Source: Nocardioides sp. L-11A (GTDB lineage Bacteria > Actinomycetota > Actinomycetes > Propionibacteriales > Nocardioidaceae). From it: a stretch of 64,000 bases of DNA. Numbering within the stretch: position 1 is the first letter of the stretch; every line of letters begins with the position of its first letter. The position numbers and the translations under genes are program-made. Shown piece by piece: positions 21,090 through 29,550 of this stretch. The DNA is taken from positions 1 through 64,000 of the forward strand of contig CP124680.1 in NCBI GenBank assembly GCA_029961745.1. Reading direction: 5' to 3'. The notes under the pieces were generated by a model, which saw only the letters and a program-made list of their open reading frames with translations, was not told the origin of the DNA and did not search any database.

Positions 21090-22295
21090 ATGAAGGTGAT
21101 CCACCCGTTCCCGGCGAGAATGGCGCCCGAGATTGCCTTGTCGCGGATCGGCGACCTCCCCGTCGGATCTGTGCTTCTTGACCCAATGTGTGGGTCGGGA
21201 ACGGTCCTACGCGCCGGCGTTGAGCATGGCGTCACGGCGCTCGGCACGGACGTGGACCCAATGGCGGTTCTCATGGCTCGGGTCTGGTGCAAGCCGCCGA
21301 CCCGCAGCCAGTTCATCCACGACGTACATGAGCTGTTAGCGCGAGCTGCAGCGTCCGACGTGGCTGAACTCGATGACCTCGATTGGGTCGACGAAGAGAC
21401 GTCGGACTTCATCAAGTTCTGGTTTGGCGCTGAGCAGCGCACGCCGCTTGTTCGCCTAGCTTCGGTTCTGAAGGATTCGCAGCTCCCATCGGCAGACGCT
21501 CTCAGGGTCGCGCTGAGTCGGATCATTGTGACGAAGGAGCGCGGTGCTTCGCTGGCGCGGGACACGTCACACAGTCGTCCCCACAAGGTCGCTACCGAGT
21601 CGAACTACGACGTCGAGGCCGAGTTCCTTAAGAGCGCCCGGGTGATGTCGGCTCGACTTGTTCCAGAAGCTGTTCGAGGATCGTCCTCGATCGAGCTGGG
21701 CGATGGACGCGAGCTGACCCACATCGAGGATGAGTCAGTCGACTGCGTCATCACGTCGCCGCCTTACCTGAACGCCATCGACTACCTGCGCGGGCACCGG
21801 ATGAGCTTGGTCTGGCTGGGCTACTCAGCAGCTCAGATCCGCGCTATCCGTGGGGCGTCGATTGGCGCCGAGAAGATTCTGGCAGCGCAGGATCACGATC
21901 CAGCGGACTACATCTCCGGGTCGGGAGGAGAGGTCGCTCCTGGGCGCATCGTTGGTTGGGCGACCCGTTACGTCAAAGACGCGCGAGAAGTAGCGACCCA
22001 GGTTAAGCAGGTCCTTCGTCCCGGCGGAGATGTCGTCATGGTTGTCGGCAACAGCACCCTGCGTGGCTTCAAGATCGACAACGCGCAGATCTGTGCTGAC
22101 GCGCTTGAAGACGCAGGACTCACGGTCGACGAGATGACCGAGCGAGAGATCCCGACTCGCAGCCGATACTTGCCGACGAGCGCCGGCTCAGCTCTGGCGT
22201 CGCGGATGCGGGTCGAGGTTGTGATCTCGGCGTCCAAGCCAGCTGTTTCCGTGCGTCAAACGGTCACTTCGAGATCGAACCGCGGCGCGAAGTAG
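21090..22295 (+). CDS. DNA amino-methyltransferase (N6-adenine or N4-cytosine)
   Basis: A 401-aa SAM-dependent methyltransferase. Motif I is VLLDPMCGSGTVLRAG (Gly35 to Gly37), the acidic SAM-ribose strand is TDVDPMAVLMAR, and catalytic motif IV is VITSPPYLNAIDYLRGHR with Ser223-Pro-Pro-Tyr226. The SPPY form points to exocyclic amino methylation of DNA. About 185 residues separate motif I from motif IV and contain TKERGASLARDTSHSRPHK; this region may carry target recognition. A later VVMVVGNSTLRGFKI is a typical core strand. The gene is coupled to the ATPase-nuclease gene and probably protects host DNA from it. Base and site specificity cannot be read from the sequence. Confidence 0.85.
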   Translation: MKVIHPFPARMAPEIALSRIGDLPVGSVLLDPMCGSGTVLRAGVEHGVTALGTDVDPMAVLMARVWCKPPTRSQFIHDVHELLARAAASDVAELDDLDWVDEETSDFIKFWFGAEQRTPLVRLASVLKDSQLPSADALRVALSRIIVTKERGASLARDTSHSRPHKVATESNYDVEAEFLKSARVMSARLVPEAVRGSSSIELGDGRELTHIEDESVDCVITSPPYLNAIDYLRGHRMSLVWLGYSAAQIRAIRGASIGAEKILAAQDHDPADYISGSGGEVAPGRIVGWATRYVKDAREVATQVKQVLRPGGDVVMVVGNSTLRGFKIDNAQICADALEDAGLTVDEMTEREIPTRSRYLPTSAGSALASRMRVEVVISASKPAVSVRQTVTSRSNRGAK

Positions 22296-22482
22296 CTTTC
22301 GAATCTGACGGTTGTGCTGCCGCGGATCGGGCGACGGTGTGAGTCGGTGCCAGCACACGCAGCGAACGAAGGGTGTCCACTTCGCTTCGATCGACGTTCG
22401 AGTGCTCGTGCGGGACAGCAAGGGAACTTGGTCGGACTAGGTCGCTGGCACTCTCGACACCAATTCTGCTCGGTCAGCGATC

Positions 22483-22863
22483 ATGTCGCTGCTGATCGTC
22501 GAGCGCCCGCACGCGCCGCCGTCGTTGGCGTCAGTCATGGCAGAAACTAGCTTGCTGCTCGATCACCTTGTGATCCGCCACGGTGAACCGCTCCGCTGGT
22601 TGTGGCGCTCCCGCCGAAGTCCGACGCACTTGGCGCGCTTCATGACTGAGTCCCTTGGATTGGCACTCGCTGGGGACCTTGCACAACTTCACGGACGGCA
22701 TCCGGGGCTCGCCATGATGCTGGACGCTGATGACCTCCCCACCCACTTGAAGGCCAGGTTGGCGCCTGCGGGCTTCCCACGCCCTGACTATCTGTACAGA
22801 ACCCCTAATGAGGTGATTAAGGAGAAGCGATGTCCAGATCGGGCCACGCCTGGACGCTTCTGA
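22483..22863 (+). CDS. Hypothetical protein at the right end of the island
   Basis: A possible 126-aa protein (MSLLIVERPHAPPSLASVM...) without a recognised domain, membrane segment or good ribosome site. Segments such as LDHLVIRHGEPLRWLWRSRRSP look protein-like, so it may be a remnant of a larger gene. An antisense ORF covers the same DNA but looks less coding. The 187 nt before it, after the methyltransferase stop, hold nothing recognisable. Confidence 0.35.
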   Translation: MSLLIVERPHAPPSLASVMAETSLLLDHLVIRHGEPLRWLWRSRRSPTHLARFMTESLGLALAGDLAQLHGRHPGLAMMLDADDLPTHLKARLAPAGFPRPDYLYRTPNEVIKEKRCPDRATPGRF

Positions 22864-22912
22864 CATGCAGTTTCACCGCGAAAACGGCCATCGGAAGGGC
22901 GTTCGAGGGCAG

Positions 22913-22938
22913 TTGCAAGCAAGGGGTTAGGGGTTCGA
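22913..22938 (+). repeat. Right attachment-site repeat (partial tRNA-Ala copy)
   Basis: This copy matches 13205-13230 at 25 of 26 positions in the same orientation, and a degraded match runs on to about 22955 (TCCACAC versus CTCCACCAC). No tRNA can fold here because the 5' half is missing. It is the expected second boundary of an element inserted in tRNA-Ala. Confidence 0.75.
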
Positions 22939-23049
22939 CTCCCTAGCGTCCACACGATGAATGCTGCGGGGTCTCCTGTCGTGTTTCTCAATCCTCGAGG
23001 TCTCGGGGACGCAGTCGATCTGAACCGACGATGTCGAGAGGTGTTCTCA

Positions 23050-23961
23050 CTATTGCCAGGTGGTCGAACGCCTTGCGACGTCATAGATCGCGTCGATCTC
23101 GCGTTTCGACAGCCGGAAGGGCTGCGACAGCAGATGGTGGCTGATCCGTCGTCGCATCACGACGACGACGCTTCCGTCCTCCGGTTGAGTCCGGATCTTG
23201 AAGCCCTTCTGGGCGCCCATCACCGCAATGAGACCGGTCGCTATCACCGGGAAGCCGGCCTGTTCGGTAAGCATCCGGGAGGCCCGCCGCGCCTCGTGGC
23301 GACTGTTCCTGATGTACGGGACGCGCTGCCCATTCACCATGAAGGTGTCACCGCCCACCCAAATCGAGCCGTGGGGATGGTGCTTGGCGTTGACGGTGAA
23401 AACCCCAGGCGGGCCGATCACGACGTGGTCGATGTCGGCGCCGCGCTCACCCACGCGGACGGCGTGCAGGACTCGCCACGCCGGACCGAGCGCAAGAAGT
23501 TGAGCAGCGACGGCCTCCTCGCCGTCTGCGCCGATTCGCCAGGAACGCTCCTCGGTACGTGCGCCCACGAGTCTGGACAACAGGTGCTTGAAGGTGCCTT
23601 GGGCTTCGCGCTCGGCCATCGCCCGCTCCCGTGCTGCGGCTCCGGCGCGGTTCGCGCTGATGTCATGCCAGATCGGTGGAGGTGGGGGAGTCGGCACCTG
23701 CTGAGCGGGCGATGGCGGTGCAGGCGGTGCCGCCTGCTGCTCGTTGATGATCGGCGGTGCAGGCTGACGGGGTGGGGCCGTCGGGCGCTCGGCGAGGTGT
23801 TCAGCGATCGCGTCCTGTAACAGCGACAGGTTCGACAGGTCGTCAGTGTGGTAGCGGCCGGCTTTCACGTCGAAGTATCCAAGCGCCGTCCCGTTGGATG
23901 TCTCGGCGTAAAGCCGCTCGTGGCCGTATCTGGCCCACCGACGCACGATCCAATCAGTCAC
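23050..23961 (-). CDS. NERD-domain protein
   Basis: A 303-aa protein from a GTG at 23961 with a good GGGAGG ribosome site. The N-terminal segment (WARYGHERLYAETSNGTALGYFDVKAGRYH) precedes a proline-rich linker (about 75-100). The nuclease-related NERD domain covers about 160-290: IGADGEEAVAAQL, then ADIDHVVIGPPGVFTVNAKHH, whose Asp and Asn-Ala-Lys fill the nuclease-like active-site positions. NERD domains are predicted nucleases, and activity is rarely shown. It lies just outside the right island boundary, so it may be chromosomal or part of an adjoining acquisition. Confidence 0.85.
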   Translation of the reverse strand: MTDWIVRRWARYGHERLYAETSNGTALGYFDVKAGRYHTDDLSNLSLLQDAIAEHLAERPTAPPRQPAPPIINEQQAAPPAPPSPAQQVPTPPPPPIWHDISANRAGAAARERAMAEREAQGTFKHLLSRLVGARTEERSWRIGADGEEAVAAQLLALGPAWRVLHAVRVGERGADIDHVVIGPPGVFTVNAKHHPHGSIWVGGDTFMVNGQRVPYIRNSRHEARRASRMLTEQAGFPVIATGLIAVMGAQKGFKIRTQPEDGSVVVVMRRRISHHLLSQPFRLSKREIDAIYDVARRSTTWQ

Positions 23962-24364
23962 CGTTGCCTCCCTGCTCCCTATGAGAGCGTGCCACTAAGC
24001 GCGCGATCGCGGCGACGAATCGACAAAGTCTCGCGGCCGTCATTGTCCGACGACCGTCCGGGCTGATCGGCAGGGAGGTGACTATGGGTCTTTCGGCACT
24101 AATCGAACAGTCCGCTTTGCGCTACGGAGTGTCGATACTAGGCCGAATCGCAGCGGTCGGATGAAGCTGTCAGGCGACCAGCACTCCGGGGCGAACTGCC
24201 ATTCGGATCGTCGGTCTTGGTGACTCTGAACCAGACCTGGTCATCACCTTCCCCAAGGATTCGAGCGGCGACCACCGTCACCGGATTCAGGAAAGGTCCG
24301 ACATACCCACGTGCTTCCATTGGCGAGCAGACCCGGCCAGGTCTCCCGGGCTCGGCTCACGACC
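23962..24364. other. 403-nt gap with one doubtful small ORF
   Basis: No clear gene is seen. A minus-strand ORF of 60 codons at 24138-24320 (MEARGYVGPFLNPVTVVAAR...) has a protein-like first half, but no family match and no good ribosome site; it may be a remnant. The NERD gene promoter must lie near the left end. Confidence 0.3.
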
Positions 24365-25282
24365 TCAGCTGGCGTTGAGGAACGCCCGATAGCGCTCGTC
24401 GAGCAGCTCTCGGTCGGGACGTTCGGTCCGACGCGTGGGCAGCACCATGAGCGGCTTCTCGTGGAACTCCTGGATGCCGTGGCGGAGCATCGGGCCGTCG
24501 ACCTCGTGGAGGACCTCGGCGTTGATCCGAACCTCGTAGTCGGGGGTGATGCCGAGGATCTGCCGGTCGTAGGCGGCGTGGTGCATCTTGCAGAGGGTCA
24601 GGCCGTTGGTCACGACCGGGCGTCCGCCGGCGCCGTCCTCGTGGATATGCGCCGCGTCGAGGAGGTCGCTGTGGCGGAAGGAGCAGACGGCGCAGGAGGT
24701 GCGGTAGGCGCGGAGGACCGCGGCGCGGAAAGGGCGCTGGTGGAGGCGCCGTTTGGTGAGCTGCTGGCGGTACGACGGATCGAGTTCGAGGTCGCCTGGC
24801 AGCCAGGTCATGTCGGTCTGCGGGACGGCGTCGATGTCCACGACGAACTGCAGGTCCGCCGCCTCTTCTCCGATCAGGTAGATCGGGTAGAGGGCGCTGT
24901 AACCGCCGCCCTCCACGCCCAGCCACCAGATCAGCGGCAGCCGCTCGAGCATGGCTTCGCGCAGGGCGCGGTTCTCGAAGTGGTTCGGGTCGTGGCCGCG
25001 CATCTTGTAGCGAAGGAACCCATCGGCTCCGGTGGTGTCGTCGTACGGGCGGCTGCTCCCTGGCGACCGGAAGACCGTGCGGAAGGACAGGGCCGCGACG
25101 AACTGTCCCGGCTTCCAGATTCCCTGCTGAGTGGGCATCAGCCGGATGGTCTCGCCGGCCAGGTTCAGGCCGCTGGTGTCCTGCTGTGTGAAGGTCTCTT
25201 TGCCCGCGGCGCGCTGCCGGTCGAGCCAGGCGAAGGCGGCATGCCTGATCGCGAGCTCGCGCAGTCGCTGGTCGGGGGCCAC
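24365..25282 (-). CDS. HNH endonuclease, possibly modification-dependent
   Basis: A 305-aa protein starting at GTG 25282. The C-terminal HNH nuclease (about 200-250) has CAVCSFRHSDLLDAAHI, then VTNGLTLCKMHHAAYD, supplying the Cys pair, the His metal ligands and the central Asn. The N-terminal half contains GADGFLRYKMRGHDPNHFEN and RLPLIWWLGVEGGGYSALYP. This pattern recalls SRA/PUA-like modified-DNA reading heads found in McrA-type type IV restriction enzymes; that comparison is from memory. Cleavage of modified foreign DNA is therefore a reasonable but unproven role. It is encoded alone, divergent from the next ORF. Confidence 0.75.
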   Translation of the reverse strand: MAPDQRLRELAIRHAAFAWLDRQRAAGKETFTQQDTSGLNLAGETIRLMPTQQGIWKPGQFVAALSFRTVFRSPGSSRPYDDTTGADGFLRYKMRGHDPNHFENRALREAMLERLPLIWWLGVEGGGYSALYPIYLIGEEAADLQFVVDIDAVPQTDMTWLPGDLELDPSYRQQLTKRRLHQRPFRAAVLRAYRTSCAVCSFRHSDLLDAAHIHEDGAGGRPVVTNGLTLCKMHHAAYDRQILGITPDYEVRINAEVLHEVDGPMLRHGIQEFHEKPLMVLPTRRTERPDRELLDERYRAFLNAS

Positions 25283-25324
25283 GGCCGGATCATCTCAGGA
25301 TCGGCTCACCGGAAACGGGCTTTG

Positions 25325-25813
25325 ATGAGGAATCCGCTGGGGCGGCAAGGAAATGGGTCGGTGTGGACGGTGTGCGGTCAGTACCGTTCCTGGGTGTTCA
25401 AGCGACGCCAACCATCCCCGCCACGCGAGGACCCGTCGGTGGCGGTGGTGGAGCAGATCCTCACCATGGCGGCCGCGAGGTCCGAGCCGCAGGTGCCGAC
25501 GCTCAACGGCGCGTTCTATGCGGATCGTGCCGTCTGGCTGTGCGCCTGCGTCACGGACTTCGACGCGGACGCCCCGAAGTGGCTGATCGTCGAGACCGAC
25601 GCCGGTGGGGTCGGGTGGTGCAGGGTGCCGGACGGGACGGGGGTCCGGGCCTTCGTCGTCACGCACTTCGTCACCGGTGACCACGTGCACCCGGGGGAGG
25701 TCCTGCACTGGCTCCAGGACCGGGACGACCGCACCTGGCCCCGCCAAGATACGTCGGACCGCGAGGTCATCGAAGCGATGGGACGAAAGATCCGCGACCT
25801 GCAGGCGGATTGA
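25325..25813 (+). CDS. Hypothetical protein
   Basis: An ORF of up to 162 aa from ATG 25325; GTG at 25439 (VAVVEQILTM...) with a nearby CGAGGA site would give a shorter 124-aa form. The region YADRAVWLCACVTDFDADAPKWLIVETD through VVTHFVTGDHVHPGEVLHWLQDRDD looks like a compact folded protein, but I do not recognise a family. No signal or membrane segment is visible. Its neighbours (divergent HNH gene, secreted hydrolase) give no functional hint. Confidence 0.5.
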   Translation: MRNPLGRQGNGSVWTVCGQYRSWVFKRRQPSPPREDPSVAVVEQILTMAAARSEPQVPTLNGAFYADRAVWLCACVTDFDADAPKWLIVETDAGGVGWCRVPDGTGVRAFVVTHFVTGDHVHPGEVLHWLQDRDDRTWPRQDTSDREVIEAMGRKIRDLQAD

Positions 25814-25985
25814 TCCACCGTCATCGGGTACGGCGTCGCACGGACTCTTGCGGCCGAGCCCGGACGACACCGGAGATTCTCCTGCGCGCCGGGGTGGACG
25901 TGAGGCCGGAGAAGAGGCAGGGTCGGAGAGTGGTTCCGGCTGTGCCGGTCACATCTCGGAAGACCCTCACTCGGAAGGTTGTGAA

Positions 25986-27614
25986 GTGAAGAGAGCACTG
26001 ACGATCGTGGCGTCGGTAGTAACGGCAGCAGCTGTGCTGGTGCCAGGGGGGAGCAGCAGCGCCGCGCCGCAGGCTCCGCAGGTCACGCAGGCCAAGCCCG
26101 CGTCGTACACACCGCCGGCGCCCGTGTGGGGCGCCTGCACCAACCAGCGTCTGATCGACGCGGGTGCGCAGTGCGCGATGCTCGAGGTCCCCCTCGACTA
26201 CGACAAGCCCAAGGGCAAGAAGATCAAGATCGCCGTCAGCCGGGTGCTGCACACCAACCCGGACTACAAGGGCATGATCGCGGGCAACCCGGGCGGGCCC
26301 GGTGGCTCCGGCCTCGGCATGGCCCGACTCGGTGCGGCGATCCCCAACGGTGTGGGCGCGAAGTACGACTGGTACGGCTTCGACCCGCGCGGTGTCGGCA
26401 GCAGTGAGCCGTCGCTGAGCTGCAACCCGAACTACCCGGGTGCGGGCTACGACCGGCCCAACTACGTGCCGACGAAGAAGAAGGACCTCAAGTGGTGGCA
26501 GCGGGTGACCAAGAAGTACGCCAAGGCGTGCTCGAAGTCCGATGCGAAGCGCCTCCTCAAGCACATGCACACCACGGACGTCGCCCAGGACCTCGAGAGC
26601 CTGCGCAAGGCCGTCGGTGCGCCGAAGCTGAACTACTACGGCTTCTCCTACGGCACCTACCTCGGTCAGGTCTACGCGACGATGTTCCCGAAGAAGGTCG
26701 GGCGCTTCGTGTGGGACGGCGTGCTCAACGCCGACCGGGCGTTCTACGAGTCCAACGTCGACCAGAACATCCAGTTCGACAAGAACATCCGGACGTACTT
26801 CAAGTGGCTCGCCCAGAACGACGCCGTCTACGGCCTCGGCACCAGCGGCAAGGCGATCCGCAAGGGCTACTACAAGCTGCTCAAGCAGCTCGACAAGCAG
26901 CCCGCGGCGGGTGGCAGGCTCGGACCCGACGAGCTCGGTGACGTGCTGCTCAGCGCCGGCTACTACGTCTACGACTGGAACACCATCGGCCTCGCGTACG
27001 CGAAGTTCGTCAAGACGGGTGACGGTGCGGACCTGATCGCGATGTACGCCGAGCCCGGCGACGACAACGGTTTCGCCGTCTACAACGCCGTGCAGTGCAC
27101 CGATGCGATGTGGCCGAACTGGAAGCAGACCCAGGCCGACGCCTGGCGCGTGCACAAGAAGCACCCGTTCCTGACGTGGGGCAACACCTGGTACAACGCG
27201 CCCTGCCTCAACTGGCCGGCCAAGTCGCGGCAGGCCTTCGACGTCAGCGGCAAGAAGGTGAAGACGCCGATCCTGATGATCGCCGAGACCAACGACGCCG
27301 CCACGGTGTTCTCCGGTGCGGTGGCCACGCGGAAGGCGTTCCCGACCTCGTTCCTCATCGAGGGCAAGGGCGGTACGACGCACTCCGGGTCGCTGTCCGG
27401 CATCGCCTGCACCGACGACCTGGTCGCGAGCTACCTCGACACCGGGGTGCTCCCCAAGCGCAGCAAGAAGAAGCGCAGCGACCTCAAGTGCGACCCGGTC
27501 CCGCCGCCGGCGGCGAGCGCGTCGGCTCGGGGCACCGGTCCGCTGACGGTCGACGACCGGATGCCGGCCGACCTGCGCAGGCTGCTCGTCGAGGCGCAGT
27601 CCTCGGGGCGTTGA
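25986..27614 (+). CDS. Secreted alpha/beta hydrolase, tripeptidyl aminopeptidase type
   Basis: The start GTG at 25986, after GGAAGG, opens a 542-aa protein with a clear signal peptide (KRALTIVASVVTAAAVLVPG then SSSAAPQ). The fold matches the secreted Tap/SlpD/SlpE peptidases of actinobacteria. The oxyanion segment is GNPGGPGGSG. The nucleophile is Ser221 in GFSYGT, the acid is Asp437 in ETNDAAT, and the histidine is His466 in GGTTHSG. Such enzymes release tripeptides or single residues from peptide N-termini outside the cell. Several Cys residues suggest disulfides, fitting export. It stands as a single gene with its own terminator. Confidence 0.85.
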   Translation: MKRALTIVASVVTAAAVLVPGGSSSAAPQAPQVTQAKPASYTPPAPVWGACTNQRLIDAGAQCAMLEVPLDYDKPKGKKIKIAVSRVLHTNPDYKGMIAGNPGGPGGSGLGMARLGAAIPNGVGAKYDWYGFDPRGVGSSEPSLSCNPNYPGAGYDRPNYVPTKKKDLKWWQRVTKKYAKACSKSDAKRLLKHMHTTDVAQDLESLRKAVGAPKLNYYGFSYGTYLGQVYATMFPKKVGRFVWDGVLNADRAFYESNVDQNIQFDKNIRTYFKWLAQNDAVYGLGTSGKAIRKGYYKLLKQLDKQPAAGGRLGPDELGDVLLSAGYYVYDWNTIGLAYAKFVKTGDGADLIAMYAEPGDDNGFAVYNAVQCTDAMWPNWKQTQADAWRVHKKHPFLTWGNTWYNAPCLNWPAKSRQAFDVSGKKVKTPILMIAETNDAATVFSGAVATRKAFPTSFLIEGKGGTTHSGSLSGIACTDDLVASYLDTGVLPKRSKKKRSDLKCDPVPPPAASASARGTGPLTVDDRMPADLRRLLVEAQSSGR

Positions 27615-27659
27615 TCGGGAAGTTCAGGGAGTTCGATCAGATCGGGTGATCCCACCCAC

Positions 27660-27694
27660 GAGCGGGCGTCGGCCAACGGTCGGCGCCCGCTCGC
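27660..27694 (+). terminator. Terminator after the aminopeptidase gene
   Basis: CGAGCGGGCG (27660-27669) pairs perfectly with CGCCCGCTCG (27685-27694) around a 15-nt loop containing a further CGGCC/GGTCG pairing. It lies 45 nt after the stop and has no T-run, as is common in high-GC actinobacteria. Confidence 0.65.
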
Positions 27695-27736
27695 ATCTGC
27701 GGACGCCCGTGCGGGCGACATGGCAAGATTCGGCGG

Positions 27737-28732
27737 GTGAGCGGCATGGGGCGGATCGGTGCAGTGCTGGCCGCCGTCGTCGTCCTCGCCGGGCTCTCCG
27801 GCTGCAGCGGCGATCCCGAGCCGGTCCAGCAGCAGGTGCCGGAACCCGAGACCGTCGTCGCCGAGTACGACGCCTCCCAGGAGCCCTCCGCCGCCGTACT
27901 GGCCCTCGTGCCCGCCGCGGCGACGACGCTCGAGGTCACCGACTTCGACCAGCTGCGCCTGGTCCTCGGGTTCTCCACCCTCGACGACGCCACGCCCGCT
28001 CCCGAGCGCGAGCGGTTCTGGCAGCGGATCCGCAAGACCGCCGCGCTGTCCGAGGGGCTGCTGCGCCCGGTCGACCAGCGGCTGCGCAACCAGTTCGGCT
28101 TCAGCCAGGACGACGTCGCCTGGGAGGCCCGCTGGTCCGGCGCCGAGGGTGGCGACGGGGGAGACGGCGCTGACGGGGGCTGGATCCTCGCCTTCCACGA
28201 CGACCTGGCGATGGCCGCCGTGCAGCGCGCGGTCGAGGCCGGCGTCGGCCCGCTCGCGGGCGCGGTCGTCGATGACGCCCGCCGACTGGTCACCTCGACG
28301 GCACCCCCCGCGCCGGCGGACTCCTGGGGCGCCGACCCCGAGCTGGTCGCGCTGACGGGGAGCGAGGCCGTGTCGACGTACGTCGAGCGCGGGTGCACGC
28401 CCTTCGCCACCGTCTTCGGCGCGGGGATCGAGGAGCAACTCGCCGCCGCGCCCGCCGCCGCGCTCCACGGGCTCGACGAGCTCGACGCGTGGTCGGTGGC
28501 GCTGGGCACCGAGCTGGTGACGGCCCAGCTCGGCAAGGCGCGCAGCGACGCCTTCGACCGGGTCCGGCTGGCCGAGGTGATGCCGCCGACCGACCCGGAG
28601 TTCGGGCTGGTCATGAGCCGCGGCGTCGCCGACCCGTCGAGCGGGCGCCTCGGCTACACGCTCGCCGATCCGCCGGCCGCGGCCCGGATGGTCCACGAGC
28701 GGCGGCTGCCGTTCACGGTCTGCCCGAGCTGA
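27737..28732 (+). CDS. Putative lipoprotein of unknown function
   Basis: A 331-aa protein with a lipoprotein signal: hydrophobic helix and lipobox LSGC at Cys23. The mature part begins acidic and proline-rich, then an Ala/Asp-rich domain without a family I recognise. A Gly/Asp tract (EGGDGGDGADGG) sits near the middle. It would be anchored on the outer face of the membrane. The last 20 nt overlap the convergent metallo-beta-lactamase-fold gene. Confidence 0.75.
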   Translation: MSGMGRIGAVLAAVVVLAGLSGCSGDPEPVQQQVPEPETVVAEYDASQEPSAAVLALVPAAATTLEVTDFDQLRLVLGFSTLDDATPAPERERFWQRIRKTAALSEGLLRPVDQRLRNQFGFSQDDVAWEARWSGAEGGDGGDGADGGWILAFHDDLAMAAVQRAVEAGVGPLAGAVVDDARRLVTSTAPPAPADSWGADPELVALTGSEAVSTYVERGCTPFATVFGAGIEEQLAAAPAAALHGLDELDAWSVALGTELVTAQLGKARSDAFDRVRLAEVMPPTDPEFGLVMSRGVADPSSGRLGYTLADPPAAARMVHERRLPFTVCPS

Positions 28733-29495
28733 GCGCGTCGTACTGCGCCTGATCGTGCGCGCAGATCACGGTGACCTCGTCACCCCGGCCGCGGGCCAGC
28801 TCCTGGAGCCGCTCGAGGTTGTCCACCCGCTGCCGGTTGTCGACGGCCATCAGCCGCTGGAACGCGGCCAGCGGGGCCGGGCAGGTCGGCGGGTCCTGCA
28901 GCTGGCCGCCGTGGAAGAAGGCGTCGCCCGCGTGGAGCAGCCACTCGCCGTCGTCGCGGCGTACGGCGACCCCGGCGTGGCCGCGGGTGTGGCCGTGCAG
29001 CGGGATGATCACGACGTCGTCGGCCAGCGCGGTGACCGCGGCGAACCCGAGCCAGTCGTCGCCGCCCTCGCGGTGCAGCGACCACTGCGGGTCGTGCGCC
29101 CACTGACCCTGGACGTAGCGGGCCTTCTCGCGCATCGAGGGGCGCGTAGCCGCGGCGTGCTCGGTGGCGTGGACGTGCACCCGGGCGTTGGGGAAGTCGC
29201 CGATGCCGCCGGCGTGGTCGAGGTCGAGGTGGGTGAGCAGGATGTCGGTGACGTCGGCCGGGTCGTGGCCGCGCGCCTTCACCCGCGCCAGTGCGGTCTC
29301 CCCCGGGTCGAGATCGGGGCGCACGGTGGTGAGGAACGGGCGGCCGAGCCGCTTGCGGTCGGCGAGGTCGCCGGTGCCGAAGCCGGTGTCGACGAGCGCG
29401 AGACCGTCCGCGCGCTCGAGGAGCAGCACGTGGGCGACCATGGTGGGAGCGAGCGGCGGCCGCATGGTCGCGCAGTTCAGGTGGTGGATCCGCAC
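28713..29495 (-). CDS. Metallo-beta-lactamase-fold hydrolase
   Basis: A 260-aa protein starting at GTG 29495 (MRIHHLNCATMRPP). The binuclear zinc site is complete in pattern: LTHLDLDHAGG (HxHxDH-like), PLHGHTRGHAG and LLHAGDAFF, plus a later His. The overall layout, with an N-terminal strand containing ALVDTGFG, resembles the N-acyl-homoserine-lactonase/AttM-like branch, but that branch also contains many unrelated esterases. No quorum-sensing gene is nearby. The cytosolic substrate is unknown. Confidence 0.85.
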   Translation of the reverse strand: MRIHHLNCATMRPPLAPTMVAHVLLLERADGLALVDTGFGTGDLADRKRLGRPFLTTVRPDLDPGETALARVKARGHDPADVTDILLTHLDLDHAGGIGDFPNARVHVHATEHAAATRPSMREKARYVQGQWAHDPQWSLHREGGDDWLGFAAVTALADDVVIIPLHGHTRGHAGVAVRRDDGEWLLHAGDAFFHGGQLQDPPTCPAPLAAFQRLMAVDNRQRVDNLERLQELARGRGDEVTVICAHDQAQYDALSSGRP

Positions 29496-29550
29496 GGCCC
29501 CGATCCTGCTCGGCCCAGGGCGGTCGGCGCTACCTACTGCGGCAGGAGAT

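Larger units (their letters stand above)
13205..22938 (+). mobile_element. Decayed tRNA-Ala genomic island (about 9.7 kb)
   Basis: The island is bounded by tRNA-Ala and a 26-nt near-identical direct repeat of its 3' half. Codon usage inside, mainly from 16.2 to 22.3 kb, is visibly less GC-biased than in the flanking core genes. Contents: three broken genes, an AlbA_2 protein, a PIN gene interrupted by an amber codon, a GHKL-ATPase/nuclease plus methyltransferase pair, and a small unknown ORF. No integrase, recombinase or replication gene is recognisable, so the element is probably immobile. The boundaries are inferred from the repeat, not from an empty site. Confidence 0.7.

Noticed and set aside
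13205..22938. Integrase, transposase or phage genes expected in the island
   Set aside because: None of the translations shows tyrosine- or serine-recombinase or DDE motifs; the element appears to have lost them.
22889..22955. A second complete tRNA-Ala
   Set aside because: Only the 3' half is present; there is no acceptor 5' strand or D-arm, so it was called an attachment-site repeat.
28713..29495. N-acyl-homoserine lactonase (quorum quenching)
   Set aside because: The fold is right, but the branch is functionally mixed and no specific residues or context support this substrate.
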